Below are positions 1 through 8,701 of a stretch of 64,000 bases of DNA, in pieces. The number at the start of each line of letters is the position of its first letter. Position 1 is the first letter of the stretch. The notes beneath the pieces are model-generated. The model did no database searches and had not been told where the DNA came from. It saw nothing but the letters and a program-made list of their open reading frames with translations. The position numbers were made by a program, and so were the translations under genes. The stretch spans positions 1,984,001-2,048,000 of the forward strand of contig NZ_CP066784.1 in NCBI RefSeq assembly GCF_028751195.1, in the 5' to 3' direction. This DNA is from Alicyclobacillus sp. ALC3 (GTDB taxonomy: Bacteria > Bacillota > Bacilli > Alicyclobacillales > Alicyclobacillaceae).

Positions 1-334
1 GCTCGAGAAGGCGCAGCAGATCCGCTGAAGAACGCGCCAAGCGCGAAATCTCCAGACCCAAGATTGCACCAACTTCGCCAAGTGATACTTGAGCCACGAG
101 GTTCTGGAAGCCCAAACGCTGCGAACGGCCAGACCCTGAAATCCCGAGGTCCTCGTCGATGACCTGAATCTGTTCCGGAGCCCATCCCAGATCGATGGCC
201 TTCTCCCGCAGAGCGTATTGGCGTTCCGTGCTCTCCCGGTGAAACCGGACCTGGGCTAGGCTCGATTGACGGATGTACACAATTGCTGGTCTGTTCAGGT
301 GCTCTGGGTGAACCTTCGACGGTGCTGTCGTCAT
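1..334 (-). CDS. Large serine recombinase, N-terminal part (runs off window)
   Basis: Reading leftward from an ATG at 334 the frame stays open to the window edge, giving about 111 residues of a resolvase-type catalytic domain. The stretch YIRQSSLAQV carries the nucleophilic serine, followed by STERQYALREKA and a later ISRLARSSADL segment typical of the family. These enzymes cut and rejoin DNA through a 5' phosphoserine and move the element that encodes them. A strong GGGGAGGAAC ribosome binding site lies a few bases upstream. It follows a DUF6788 gene on the same strand, the usual partner of such recombinases. The C-terminal DNA-binding half is outside the window. Confidence 0.85.
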   Translation of the reverse strand, partial: MTTAPSKVHPEHLNRPAIVYIRQSSLAQVRFHRESTERQYALREKAIDLGWAPEQIQVIDEDLGISGSGRSQRLGFQNLVAQVSLGEVGAILGLEISRLARSSADLLRLLE

Positions 335-486
335 GAATTTGTTCCTCCCCATGCATTGCCGCAAGGCACGAACGCACCATCCCAGCTACGACCGTGATGA
401 GCTCGTCCAAGCTTTGCGCGTCATCTCCGACCAATGCGGCTAATGCCGAACTAGACACGAACATCCCCTCCGACGAGGCCGACGAA

Positions 487-849
487 CTATTCGTTATCTC
501 GGCGTCGAAGCAGTTCTAGATTGAGCTCAGTCAGTTCCGAGAGAATGTCCTGTGCGACCTCATAATTTTCGAGCCCAGCTCGGACCCGTTGCTCCCAGGC
601 TGCAGGAACGTAATCCATTTGCGTTTTACCATGATAAAAAGACGACAGGTATAAGCTTGTATGACCAACGCCAGTCGCGCAGTGACAGGTTGGCTTGCCA
701 CACTTTACGTGTCGAGTGATAAGGGATCCGCGCAGAATCTGGTCCATTGGCGGCAGCGCCTTTAACAGCTGCCCTTTCCGCTGTTTGATGTCTTGCAAAG
801 GAACAGATTTGAATCTTCTAGGTGCCTCGTTCTTATCAGTAGTATTCAT
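487..849 (-). CDS. DUF6788 family protein
   Basis: This 120-residue protein has the family core: GSLITRHVKCGKPTCHCATG, where the cysteines suggest a small metal-binding knuckle, then SLYLSS, GKTQMDYVP and a helical tail. The family has no assigned biochemical role but travels with large serine recombinases, and the recombinase gene lies about 150 bases downstream on the same strand. Start ATG 849 has an AAGGAGG sequence upstream. It probably acts as an accessory DNA-binding factor for the element, which is inference from position only. Confidence 0.75.
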   Translation of the reverse strand: MNTTDKNEAPRRFKSVPLQDIKQRKGQLLKALPPMDQILRGSLITRHVKCGKPTCHCATGVGHTSLYLSSFYHGKTQMDYVPAAWEQRVRAGLENYEVAQDILSELTELNLELLRRRDNE

Positions 850-873
850 AATAAGAAATTACCTCCTTGATTT

Positions 874-1140
874 TCAATTGTCAATTAAATTCGTTGCTGA
901 GATCGAGGAATCATCTAGGCTTTGAAGGAGTTCGGCTAATTCCTTCAAGTCCAGTGCGTTAAATGGGGTGACCGGTTGGGAGTCGACGCGACACCAATCC
1001 GTCCAGGACTCTGGAACGCAGAGGACAGTGGAATCCGTTTGAAGAGAGCACAGAGCAGTCCCATTTACGTGCTTCACTTTAAGCAGGGCAAAGGTCTGCC
1101 CGTGGAGAGGATGAAATGGATGGGTAATAGTTACAGATGC
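874..1140 (-). CDS. DUF5372-like small protein, 5' end uncertain
   Basis: The frame reads ITHPFHPLHGQTFALLKVKHVNG and then an LCSLQT segment and SWTDWCRVD, the pattern of DUF5372 proteins that precede DUF6788 and recombinase genes. The first in-frame ATG (1077) falls inside the conserved HPFHPLHG region's downstream part, so the real protein must begin further upstream, but the frame continues without a standard start up to the point where group II intron sequence begins at about 1150-1165. Either a rare start is used or the start was lost at that junction. Function unknown. Confidence 0.5.
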   Translation of the reverse strand, partial: ASVTITHPFHPLHGQTFALLKVKHVNGTALCSLQTDSTVLCVPESWTDWCRVDSQPVTPFNALDLKELAELLQSLDDSSISATNLIDN

Positions 1141-1160
1141 CGAAAGGGGATTGAGCTGAA

Positions 1161-2408
1161 GTGCATTTTGCGCTGACCGTCCCTTCCCTACGAGACAGGA
1201 TTGTTCAACGGGCTATGCTAATGGTTATGGAACCCATTTGGGAAAGCGATTTTCAGGCTTACTCTTACGGGTTTAGGCCGTCCCGAAGTGTTCACCATGC
1301 GATTCGTACCGTCAAAATGCAACTAACAGCTTCAGATGATCGAGGCAGCGCGGGACGCTGGGTCATCGAGGGTGATCTCTCAAGCTACTTCGATACCGTC
1401 CATCATCGACTATTAATGAAGGCCGTTAGCCAACGCATTGCTGATAAGCGGTTCATGACCCTGCTGTGGAAATTTATCAAAGCAGGGCACGTCGACAAAG
1501 GTTTGTTTCGTGCATCAAGTGAAGGAGTTCCTCAAGGTGGAGTCATTTCACCAATACTATCCAACATTATGCTCCATGAGTTTGATGAGTGGATGAACGA
1601 CAACTACCTGAGCAAAGAAGCGCGAAACCGCCGATGGGGATGGAACGATGGAATTCGCAAACAGCGACCAATCGTGATGAGAGAAAACCGTCAGTGGAAA
1701 CCTGCGATATCATACTGCCGCTATGCTGACGATTTTGTGGTCGTTGTAAAAGGTACAAAGGCACATGCAGAAAGTATTCGTGAAGCCTGTCGCGAGTTCC
1801 TTGAGGATAAGCTGAAACTCACGCTGAATATGGATAAAACCCATATTACACATGTGAACGATGGTTTCGTCTTCCTCGGACATCGAATTATTCGCAAGAG
1901 GGGCTCAAAGGGACGAATGCACGTTGTGACCACAATCCCATGGGAGAAATACCGAGGTTTTGTCGGGAAACTAGTCAAGCAACTGTCTGGCAACTACAGC
2001 ATAAGCCGCATAGATATGGTGGAAAGTCTAAACCGCCAAATTGCAGGCTGGGCAAACTTCTACCAATACACGGACTACACCGCCACTATATTCGGCAAAG
2101 TGGACCGCGCAATCTTCTGGAAGCTAGCTCATTGGGTGGCAAGGAAGTACAAGCAAGGCTTTAAGAAGCTAATGCGCACCCATGTCCGTACGCCTGAATC
2201 TGGAAAGGCGAAAACATGGGTATTCCGGGGGCAGAATAGCCAAGGTCGATACGTTGAAGTTGCATTACGTAGACTCATAACCAGCCGCAAAAGCCGATTC
2301 CTTTGGCGGAATCCTGAACAGAATCCATATCTGCCGCATAACGACCCAACGCGTCGTATGATTGAGTCGCGTTATTGGGACGTCGCCTTTGCTTTGAGTA
2401 ACACTTAA
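1161..2408 (+). pseudogene. ltrA: Group II intron reverse transcriptase/maturase, N-terminally truncated
   Basis: The protein contains RT blocks (PSLRDRIVQ, SYGFRPSRS, VIEGDLSSYFDTV, GVPQGGVISPILSN), the catalytic YADD at about residue 187 (YCRYADDFVVV), and a maturase-like C-terminus with GWANFYQYTDY and SRKSRFLWRNPEQNPYLPHNDPTRR broken here only for length. Complete intron proteins have roughly 80-100 further residues before the PSLRDRIVQ block, and those are missing. The break coincides with the DUF5372 side of the recombinase element. It would normally splice and insert the intron whose 3' domains follow directly. Without its N-terminus and the 5' half of the ribozyme it is probably inactive. 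Confidence 0.85.
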
Positions 2409-2410
2409 AT

Positions 2411-2498
2411 GGAGAGCCGGATGCGCTGAGAGGTGCAAGTCCGGTTCGGGGAGGAGATGCAGGGAAATAGTCCGACTACGCCCTGCTTCTCACTCTAC
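2411..2498 (+). ncRNA. Group II intron 3' end (domains V and VI)
   Basis: GAGCCGGATGCG, then GTGCAAGTCCGGTTC forms the compact domain V hairpin that follows intron-encoded RT genes. A second hairpin, with stem GAGATGCAGGG paired to CCCTGCTTCTC, matches domain VI. The intron appears to end near CTCTAC (about 2498), where IS3 transposase coding sequence resumes. Confidence 0.75.
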
Positions 2499-2977
2499 TG
2501 TGGACAACCGAAGGCTGGCTCTACGTTGCGAGCATCATGGACTTATTCACACGTAAGATTGTTGGCTGGAGAGCGGGTTCACGGATGACGAAAGAGCTTG
2601 TCATCGAAGCTCTGGAACAAGCTTATGAACGTGAGAAGCCTGAAGCCGGTGTCTTGCACCACTCGGACAGAGGTAGCCAATATGCATCCAAGGAATACCA
2701 GGACAAGCTCAAGGAGTACAGCATGGTCGGTAGCATGAGCCGAAAGGGCAATTGCTGGGACAACGCGTGCATCGAGTCTTTCCACAGTGTGATCAAGCGA
2801 GAGCTGATACACCTGGAGAAATACTCAACACGAGTTCATGCGCAAAGGGACATCTGGGAATACATTGAACTCTGGTACAACCGCAGGCGGATTCACTCCT
2901 CCATCGGCTACCATACACCAGCTCGATTCCAGACCATGTATTACCATTACAAGGGAACCCGATCGTCAAGTCAATGA
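2499..2977 (+). pseudogene. IS3-family (IS150-like) transposase orfB, 3' fragment
   Basis: Right after the intron the frame reads LWTTEGWLYVASIMDLFTRK, then HHSDRGSQYAS (second catalytic Asp) and NACIESFHSVIKREL (catalytic Glu), ending in the usual WYNRRRIHSSIGYHTPARF. The DDE domain's first aspartate and everything before it are absent because the group II intron and then the recombinase element took the place of the 5' exon. It cannot encode an active transposase. Confidence 0.85.
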
Positions 2978-3064
2978 TCTCTACTGCAACTTAGACTGAA
3001 TTTTCATATATTCTCTGTTTGGTGTGTCCACCCTATTGACTTAAGACCATGTTTTCGGTCGACT

Positions 3065-3691
3065 ATGGAACTTGTGTTCACTATTTGTCTACTGCTCAGC
3101 GACCCTGGAAAATATCTTGCCCAGTACTTAAAATCCGGGTGGCGTGAAGCTAAGGAAGAATATGAAGATGCCGTGAAAGGCCCAATGAACAGTCAGTATC
3201 CGGAATGGTCTGAGTCGTACAAGAATGGCTTGGATTTATTCCCCACAATGTGTGGACTGTCAGATGAGGAAAAGAAAAATATTACTTCTATAAAATATTT
3301 TCCCACGCCTACGCAAATCGTGAAACAGGGCAGGAAACTCAAAAATGAATATCTAGAACCACTGGACAACTATACACGTGAATTCTTGGTTGAACTAAAC
3401 AATGGATATTATTCCAGTATGGTATCTAAAATCAGCCACTACTCCGAATACGGTGTCGCGTGGCACGCGGGGCCACTCATTTGGAAAGAGTACCCTAAAG
3501 AACTCCAGGACATGTACAAGTCACAGCCAATCGGCATTTCAGTATTCATCTTGCTGTCCATATTGTCCGAGATTTCAATACACTTTAAACTGAGCAACGG
3601 ACAGAAGTTAAAAGAACTGTGGACATATACGACGTCGTCGGTACCATTGCAAAAACAGCTATATGAAATTAAGTATCAGAAACTTCTCTAA
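3065..3691 (+). CDS. DUF5677-like helical protein, possibly N-terminally truncated
   Basis: The 208-residue, mostly helical protein begins LLLSDPGKYLAQYLKSGWREAK and contains a central HYSEYGVAWHAGPLIWKEYP segment followed by a long hydrophobic helix (IGISVFILLSILSEIS). The pattern recalls DUF5677 proteins, whose role is unknown. An in-frame stop just upstream and the IS3 fragment nearby suggest that the original N-terminus was lost. I did not see a clear ribosome binding site for ATG 3065. Assignment to DUF5677 is tentative. Confidence 0.45.
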   Translation: MELVFTICLLLSDPGKYLAQYLKSGWREAKEEYEDAVKGPMNSQYPEWSESYKNGLDLFPTMCGLSDEEKKNITSIKYFPTPTQIVKQGRKLKNEYLEPLDNYTREFLVELNNGYYSSMVSKISHYSEYGVAWHAGPLIWKEYPKELQDMYKSQPIGISVFILLSILSEISIHFKLSNGQKLKELWTYTTSSVPLQKQLYEIKYQKLL

Positions 3692-3716
3692 GCCCTTCAA
3701 ATGGGCTTTTCTTTTC
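3690..3716 (+). terminator. Rho-independent terminator after the DUF5677-like gene
   Basis: AGCCC and GGGCT form a short stem around the loop TTCAAAT, followed by TTTCTTTT. It sits directly at the stop codon of the upstream gene. The next 280 bases up to the TniB gene hold no gene that I can support. Confidence 0.6.
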
Positions 3717-4001
3717 CCCGTTTGCCTGTGTCCCATCGAGATAAGCAGACCGCACACAAAAAAACCTTTACCCATCACCATAAAGTGTCTCAGAATCAAT
3801 CCTAGGACTTCTGAGAAATGTTCCTCTTCCCCATCAATGACCGTCCATTCTCAAACACCAATCAGCATCAAAACTAACTGCAGAATTAATTTCAAAACTA
3901 CATTGGGCGTGACACTGCCACCCCAGATGGCTGTGGAATGAGGAAGAAGAACCGCGCAGTGTCGCACTGGTTCCCCTTCCGTAGGCGGGGTTGCAGCATA
4001 A

Positions 4002-4931
4002 TCACGCTTCGTACGTCTCCGCTTTATTCAACAGCTCCAAGAACTTTTCTTCAGATTCACCCAATACATACTTTTTTGCAATAAGAAGAGCATTTACAAA
4101 TAGTTCATGGTCATCTAAGTCATCTAACTCGTGTTCATTTAGCATAATCGTAAATGCTCTCTGCAGAATGTGAATGAGCGGTCGGAGTACTCCCTGACTC
4201 ATTCTGTGAAGGAGTTGAGGATAATGCACATCTAGATCTCCCAGACCTAAGGGATTCGGCAGGTCTACATGCTCCTCAATCTTGGCCAAGAGGTCGCAGA
4301 ACCTCTTATCGCACTCAACAAACCGTGGCAACTGAATGGATGGAAACCTGCTATAATACTGAAAGTTGATCTCGGTCAACTGTTTTGCTGCTGTTGTACC
4401 AGCGCATACCACCGATATATTGCCTATATTTGTTAAATTCTTGATTGCTTCCATCGCTTCGATTGGTTTGACACTTCGGGATGTTAAGATGAAATCCATT
4501 TCATCAAGAATTAGCATTTCAACACGTTGTTGCCCTATAAGTTCCACAGCCTGCTGCTTTACGTCGCCCACCTTTGTACCTGCAGCTTGAGGAGCACCCA
4601 AGGCATTCACAATTTGATGGTAAAATTCATACATCGTAAACGGTTGCGGTAGATCCGTATAGACTACCGGTCGAATATCATACTCTGTCCCGTCCTCATC
4701 CACATCAACGTATCCTGGGTTCCTCTTAGCATACTTACGCAACAAAGTCGATTTTCCAACGCCAGATTCCCCATAAAGAAACAAATGTCGTGGGCTAAAT
4801 AGCTCGCCGTGCATACCCTCTTCTGGTCGAAGGGAGTCTAGCTCTGACCAGATTTCTCGATACCTGAGATGTTCAATGTTAAGGCTTTTCACCCGCTTCA
4901 ACAGTTCCTTTTTGGCCTCGTCACTATTCAT
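4002..4931 (-). CDS. tniB: TniB/TnsC-family AAA+ transposition ATPase
   Basis: This 309-residue P-loop ATPase has Walker A LYGESGVGKST near residue 49 and Walker B MLILDEMDFIL near residue 140, then a sensor-like SVVCAGT and a C-terminal helical lid with RPLIHILQRA. Such proteins form filaments on target DNA and connect the DDE transposase to a target selector of the TniQ/TnsD type. Start ATG 4931 overlaps the stop of the transposase gene as ATGA, so the two are translationally coupled. No TniQ gene follows within the window, which is odd for this family. Confidence 0.85.
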   Translation of the reverse strand: MNSDEAKKELLKRVKSLNIEHLRYREIWSELDSLRPEEGMHGELFSPRHLFLYGESGVGKSTLLRKYAKRNPGYVDVDEDGTEYDIRPVVYTDLPQPFTMYEFYHQIVNALGAPQAAGTKVGDVKQQAVELIGQQRVEMLILDEMDFILTSRSVKPIEAMEAIKNLTNIGNISVVCAGTTAAKQLTEINFQYYSRFPSIQLPRFVECDKRFCDLLAKIEEHVDLPNPLGLGDLDVHYPQLLHRMSQGVLRPLIHILQRAFTIMLNEHELDDLDDHELFVNALLIAKKYVLGESEEKFLELLNKAETYEA

Positions 4932-7046
4932 AGTTCATCTGCTCCGTCTTTTCTTCTTTTATTCGCCGACTTCACAACGTCCGCAAGCTGTTCCAAGGAT
5001 GGTGTGTGTTTCGGGGGATTAACCGGTTGGGGTTGTCCCACCGTAATTTCCATATTGGCACGCTGTGCCATTTGTCGAGTCTTTCGACGAGCTTTTATCT
5101 TCTCTTGGACACGTTGTTGCAATTTTACTTTCGCATGTCTTACCATCTTTGTACCTGGAATCTTGTTTGCCTTTTCCTTAGCTTCCTCCTTTGAAATGTC
5201 ACGGATGAGCTTATAGGTGTATGCATTCATACCCTTTAACTCTTCAGCGGCGGGTAACACCGCCGGAACTTCAATGTACTCGGTGGAATTCGGCGGTTGA
5301 AGGTAAATCCGTGAGATATCATCGATGTCATACTTCACTTTATACTTTGTGCTTCTCGGACCGATCAAATGAGCTAACTTGTCCAACTTATACAGTCGAT
5401 TATCCAGCCGAATCCCGTCACGTGTGTAGGGTTTCATCACCGTCGGTAACAGTTCAATTTCATACTGCTCTTCGTCTTCTGGGCTTATAAAATCTGGATA
5501 TCCAACCTTGTTGAGCCCGTCTACAAACCTCGTGATTGGTCGATCCGCGTTCAAGGGAAGCCCTTTATGAGGACTCATGTGGTATAGGTCTACAATATAC
5601 ATTGTCAGAAGCTCACGGATGTCTTCGAGAGTAAAAACCGCTTCCTCCTCTGGATTGTATTCACCAAGGTCCGCTACACTGCTCTTACGAGTCCCATCGA
5701 GCCTATGTATCAGCTTTGAATTCAAGGTACCAAAGAGCCTCTCGATAGCGGCGCCATACTCAGGGGTTCTTCTCGGCCTATATCGGACGTTGGACCTTAG
5801 GGTTTCGTTTATAATGCGCCTTACAGCCACGCTGCGGAAGTCCTTACCATTGTCCAATAGGATAACTGTGGGTATCCCAAATACCTCCCACTCGTTAAAC
5901 AGATTGTATTTCTCCTTTACTCGTTTAAAGAAAACCCCTTGTTGAATGGCCTTTCGTACGACATTTGCAGATGGGGGCTCGAAGGAGACATACATGCACC
6001 ATACCATCCTGCTGTAAACATCAATGCCCAACGTAATCCACGGACGACCGAGAGTGAGTCCAGAAGTGCCGTCAATCACATCAAGATCAAGTTCCGTATG
6101 ATCAATTTCAACAATGTGAAGCGGATATTGGGCTTCTTCGTTGGAAAATCCTCTTTTGAGGTCATCGTATTTCTTGGCGGCTTTATTGCCATCCCGCATT
6201 CTCACTTTGATTTGTGGATCTATTCGATTCAACAGTTTCAACATGGTAATACGTTTTGGTGGCTCCTCAATTCCCTGCCGAGTACACCGAACCGAAACAG
6301 ACTCATAAAAGGCTTCGTTTGACATCCGTTTTAAGGTGAGATACTCCTTTTCGATAACTTCCTTGACAATGGGTATGTATTTCCCGTCTATACGGACATC
6401 CAGCACCTGTAGAACCTCGTCTGGTTTCTTAGGGTGACAGATGACCAATTGTTTGTTATCACTACGTGATACGTAGCCAATGCCAGCTCGGCTGATTAGT
6501 CCCTCTTCTCCACGCATTTCCGCTTCACTTTCTGCTCGTCGATACGCTGATAACAGACGTTTTATCGTTCTCACAGATGCCCCCTTTTTCCTTTCGCCGT
6601 CTTCCCCAACGGTTGAAAATCTTTGTGAGACCTTATGGATCAACTCTTCTTGGGTTAACTCATTAAGCGTCTGTCCGTCGGAAAGGTAATCCCTGTGATA
6701 CATCATAAACTCATACATTGCCCTGATGTCATGTTGCTTAACTCGCTCGAAGACAAGGATCGGCCTAATCATTTTGAGACGTTCCGAGACCTTGTGCCGC
6801 TGCTCCTCGGCTAAGGTGTCCATCAGCGACATGAATTTGGTATTATCCTTCTCGATTTCCTTTAACATTGTTTTACCGGCTTTGAACGAGGGATTATTCA
6901 CCAATTCCACAAAATTAATTTCAACAGACTCTCCATCCCCCTCGATACGTTTGATCACAACGTTCGGTGGAGAGATAGAAAGCACTGTATATTTCCGACC
7001 GAAGTACATGAGTTCCGCATTTAGTTTCAATTCGTTAAAAGTCATA
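4928..7046 (-). CDS. tniA: TniA/TnsB-family DDE transposase
   Basis: About 705 residues from ATG 7046, chosen because GAGAGGGGACGG lies just upstream; the frame is open to 7159 but without a better signal. An N-terminal winged-helix region precedes an integrase core with catalytic residues in EIDHTELDL (about residue 315), ILLDNGKDF (about 397) and AAIERLFGTLN (about 433), giving a D-D(35)E spacing. A Mu-type C-terminal domain and a basic tail (KIKARRKTRQ) follow, likely contacting TniB. The enzyme would bind the 21-bp-spaced repeats at 7629-7682 and join transposon 3' ends to target DNA. Confidence 0.88.
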
Positions 7047-7159
7047 TTCCGTCCCCTCTCCGGATTGTAAAATGAGTCGATCTGTCTCAGACGATATTCT
7101 AACCGTTGAGTATTCATTGATTGGTTCATTGACATTGACCCACAGAATTCCTGTGGCAA

Positions 7160-7628
7160 TGAGGTGGTAAATAACAGGTAAAACTAGCTGTAGTCGTCAA
7201 ATCAAATTGGTTTCTGACTCACTCCCCCCTCAACCCTGCCTCTTCCCTTGCCCCACAAGGATTTTCCCGCCTTCGCCCTCACTCCCTTCCATATTCTACC
7301 GTCAAATTCGATCTACAGTGGATCACGCCTTTTTTCACCCGTTTTTCTCCGTGATTTTTCCAGATTCATCGATTTTGCGTAAAAAGAAGTTGGTCGCTGG
7401 CGCGAAGGGAAAAGCAGGGCTGGAGGGTTGAGGGAGAGCAGATTTGGTCGTGTATTTTTTCTCATTTTTGATCGGGCATGGTCGAGGAATCCTTGTTATA
7501 TCGGGCTTTTTCGCGTCTTATTTCCTTCGGTTTTGTCTTACCCTTGCCCCAAAACGCCTCGTCCCTGCAACACAAAAACACGGGCGAATTCAGGCTTTTG
7601 ACCCGAATCCACCCGTGCTGTAGGAACC
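7160..7628. other. Non-coding end region of the TniAB element
   Basis: This stretch between the transposase start and the terminal repeats shows no credible gene. It is strikingly pyrimidine-rich on the left and purine-rich on the right. CCCTCAACCCT at 7227-7237 is repeated in perfect inverted form (AGGGTTGAGGG) at 7424-7434, flanked by partly complementary CTTCCCTT and AAGGGAA blocks. It may fold into a long imperfect stem or carry extra transposase sites. Confidence 0.5.
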
Positions 7629-7689
7629 AACTTATTTTACTCAGGGTCGAACTTATTTTGCTGGAGTAGAAATTCGTTTTGCGAACACA
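7629..7689 (-). repeat. Right end of the TniAB transposon with three TnsB-type sites
   Basis: Read from 7689 leftward the end is TGTGTTCGCAAAACGAATT. Three related 12-mers follow at exactly 21-bp steps: AACTTATTTTAC at 7629-7640, AACTTATTTTGC at 7650-7661 and AATTCGTTTTGC at 7671-7682 (plus strand). A TGT terminus with tandem sites of about 21 bp is the hallmark of Tn7/Tn5053-type ends bound by TnsB/TniA. The transposase gene is transcribed inward from this end, as in known relatives. The 5 bases TAGAA beyond it would be one copy of the target duplication. I could not find the partner left end. Confidence 0.8.
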
Positions 7690-7716
7690 TAGAACAGGGG
7701 CGAGGAAATTAAAGGG

Positions 7717-8676
7717 TTAAGAACTTTCATTATTGATTTTATCCATACAAAGATCAATCAAAGCAGTTACTCGATAAAACAAGTAGTCAACTTGTTTAAG
7801 AGATTTAATCTGTATTTTGTTCTTCTCAAAATGACGAATTTGATACTTATTGCCTATACTTGTCAGTGTTGTGAATTCATCATTGAGAAGCTGGTTGAAT
7901 TCCTCTGTTTCTCCCGCTACATTCTTAACAAGTGTCGTCGCCGATTGTTTCTTGTTGTTAGGATCATAAAATGTTTTTAGTCTCTCAAACGCATCCCAGA
8001 TCTTTTCGAGAGCATGTGCGCGGTTTTCTTCCTTGGGGCTACGTATGTTCCGAACAGCTTGGTCTACCAATTCATTCAAACGAGAATCTGACGATTTAAC
8101 ATCAAGATGCTGAAGCAGGTTATCCAACTCAGTTGGTAAGTGCCGTTTGATCATTCCATCGGAATCCAGATAAAATACAATACCATTCCTTTCAAAAATG
8201 TGATTAACACTCTCCCTGAATCGTTGCTTAGCGTTTTCGGATTCAGGAAAGACAAGATGATAGTGGTTAAAATAGTTATGTAAGTTTCCCTCTTCTACAT
8301 CCGAGATATTTCTATATCCGAATTCAACCAAATCAAGGGTCGCGTATTTATCTATTTTCTCCCACTCGGATATCTTCGTGCTTAGAGGTGTTTCAAGATT
8401 CGGTATTTCTGCTTCAATTGCTGTGTAAAGTAAATGCAAATTAGTACCGTAACACAGTGATCTGTTATCGGGGCATCCTTCTGGAAACCTCCGTGAAAAA
8501 TTCCTTTCATACTCGTTAAACAGGTTTATAATCCCGTTGTACACTGAGCGGGTTATCTCCTCAGACTTGAGTTCCTTCTTACCAAGCTCTCTATCGCTAA
8601 AGTAACTGTTCATAACGCTATCCACCTCTACATCACAATCATCTAACTCGTTCAGTACACGTACTTCATAGCGCAA
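7717..8676 (-). CDS. AbiJ/HEPN-like abortive infection protein
   Basis: This 319-residue protein starts at TTG 8676, with GAAGGAG upstream. The C-terminal third reads HALEKIWDAFERLKTF, then ELL-type helices and NKYQIRHFEKNK with VDYLFYRV, a pattern I associate with the AbiJ-like HEPN branch; the R..H pair in QIRHFE is the candidate RNase motif. The N-terminal half resembles domains that sense infection in abortive systems, but I cannot name it. It is the last gene of a three-gene operon with a nuclease and a TIR-like gene, 25 bases after the nuclease. The family call is from remembered patterns and is moderate. Confidence 0.55.
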   Translation of the reverse strand: MRYEVRVLNELDDCDVEVDSVMNSYFSDRELGKKELKSEEITRSVYNGIINLFNEYERNFSRRFPEGCPDNRSLCYGTNLHLLYTAIEAEIPNLETPLSTKISEWEKIDKYATLDLVEFGYRNISDVEEGNLHNYFNHYHLVFPESENAKQRFRESVNHIFERNGIVFYLDSDGMIKRHLPTELDNLLQHLDVKSSDSRLNELVDQAVRNIRSPKEENRAHALEKIWDAFERLKTFYDPNNKKQSATTLVKNVAGETEEFNQLLNDEFTTLTSIGNKYQIRHFEKNKIQIKSLKQVDYLFYRVTALIDLCMDKINNESS

Positions 8677-8701
8677 TACGTTTCTCCTTCTACCTTCAGC
8701 C

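Noticed and set aside
1161..2408. Retron or diversity-generating retroelement RT
   Set aside because: The RT blocks, maturase-like C-terminus and the domain V hairpin mark it as a group II intron protein; no msr-msd or template/variable repeats were seen.
3700..4000. Left end of the TniAB element
   Set aside because: CAAAACTAACT and CAAAACTACAT look a little like the right-end sites, but spacing and sequence do not match and no TGT terminus is present.
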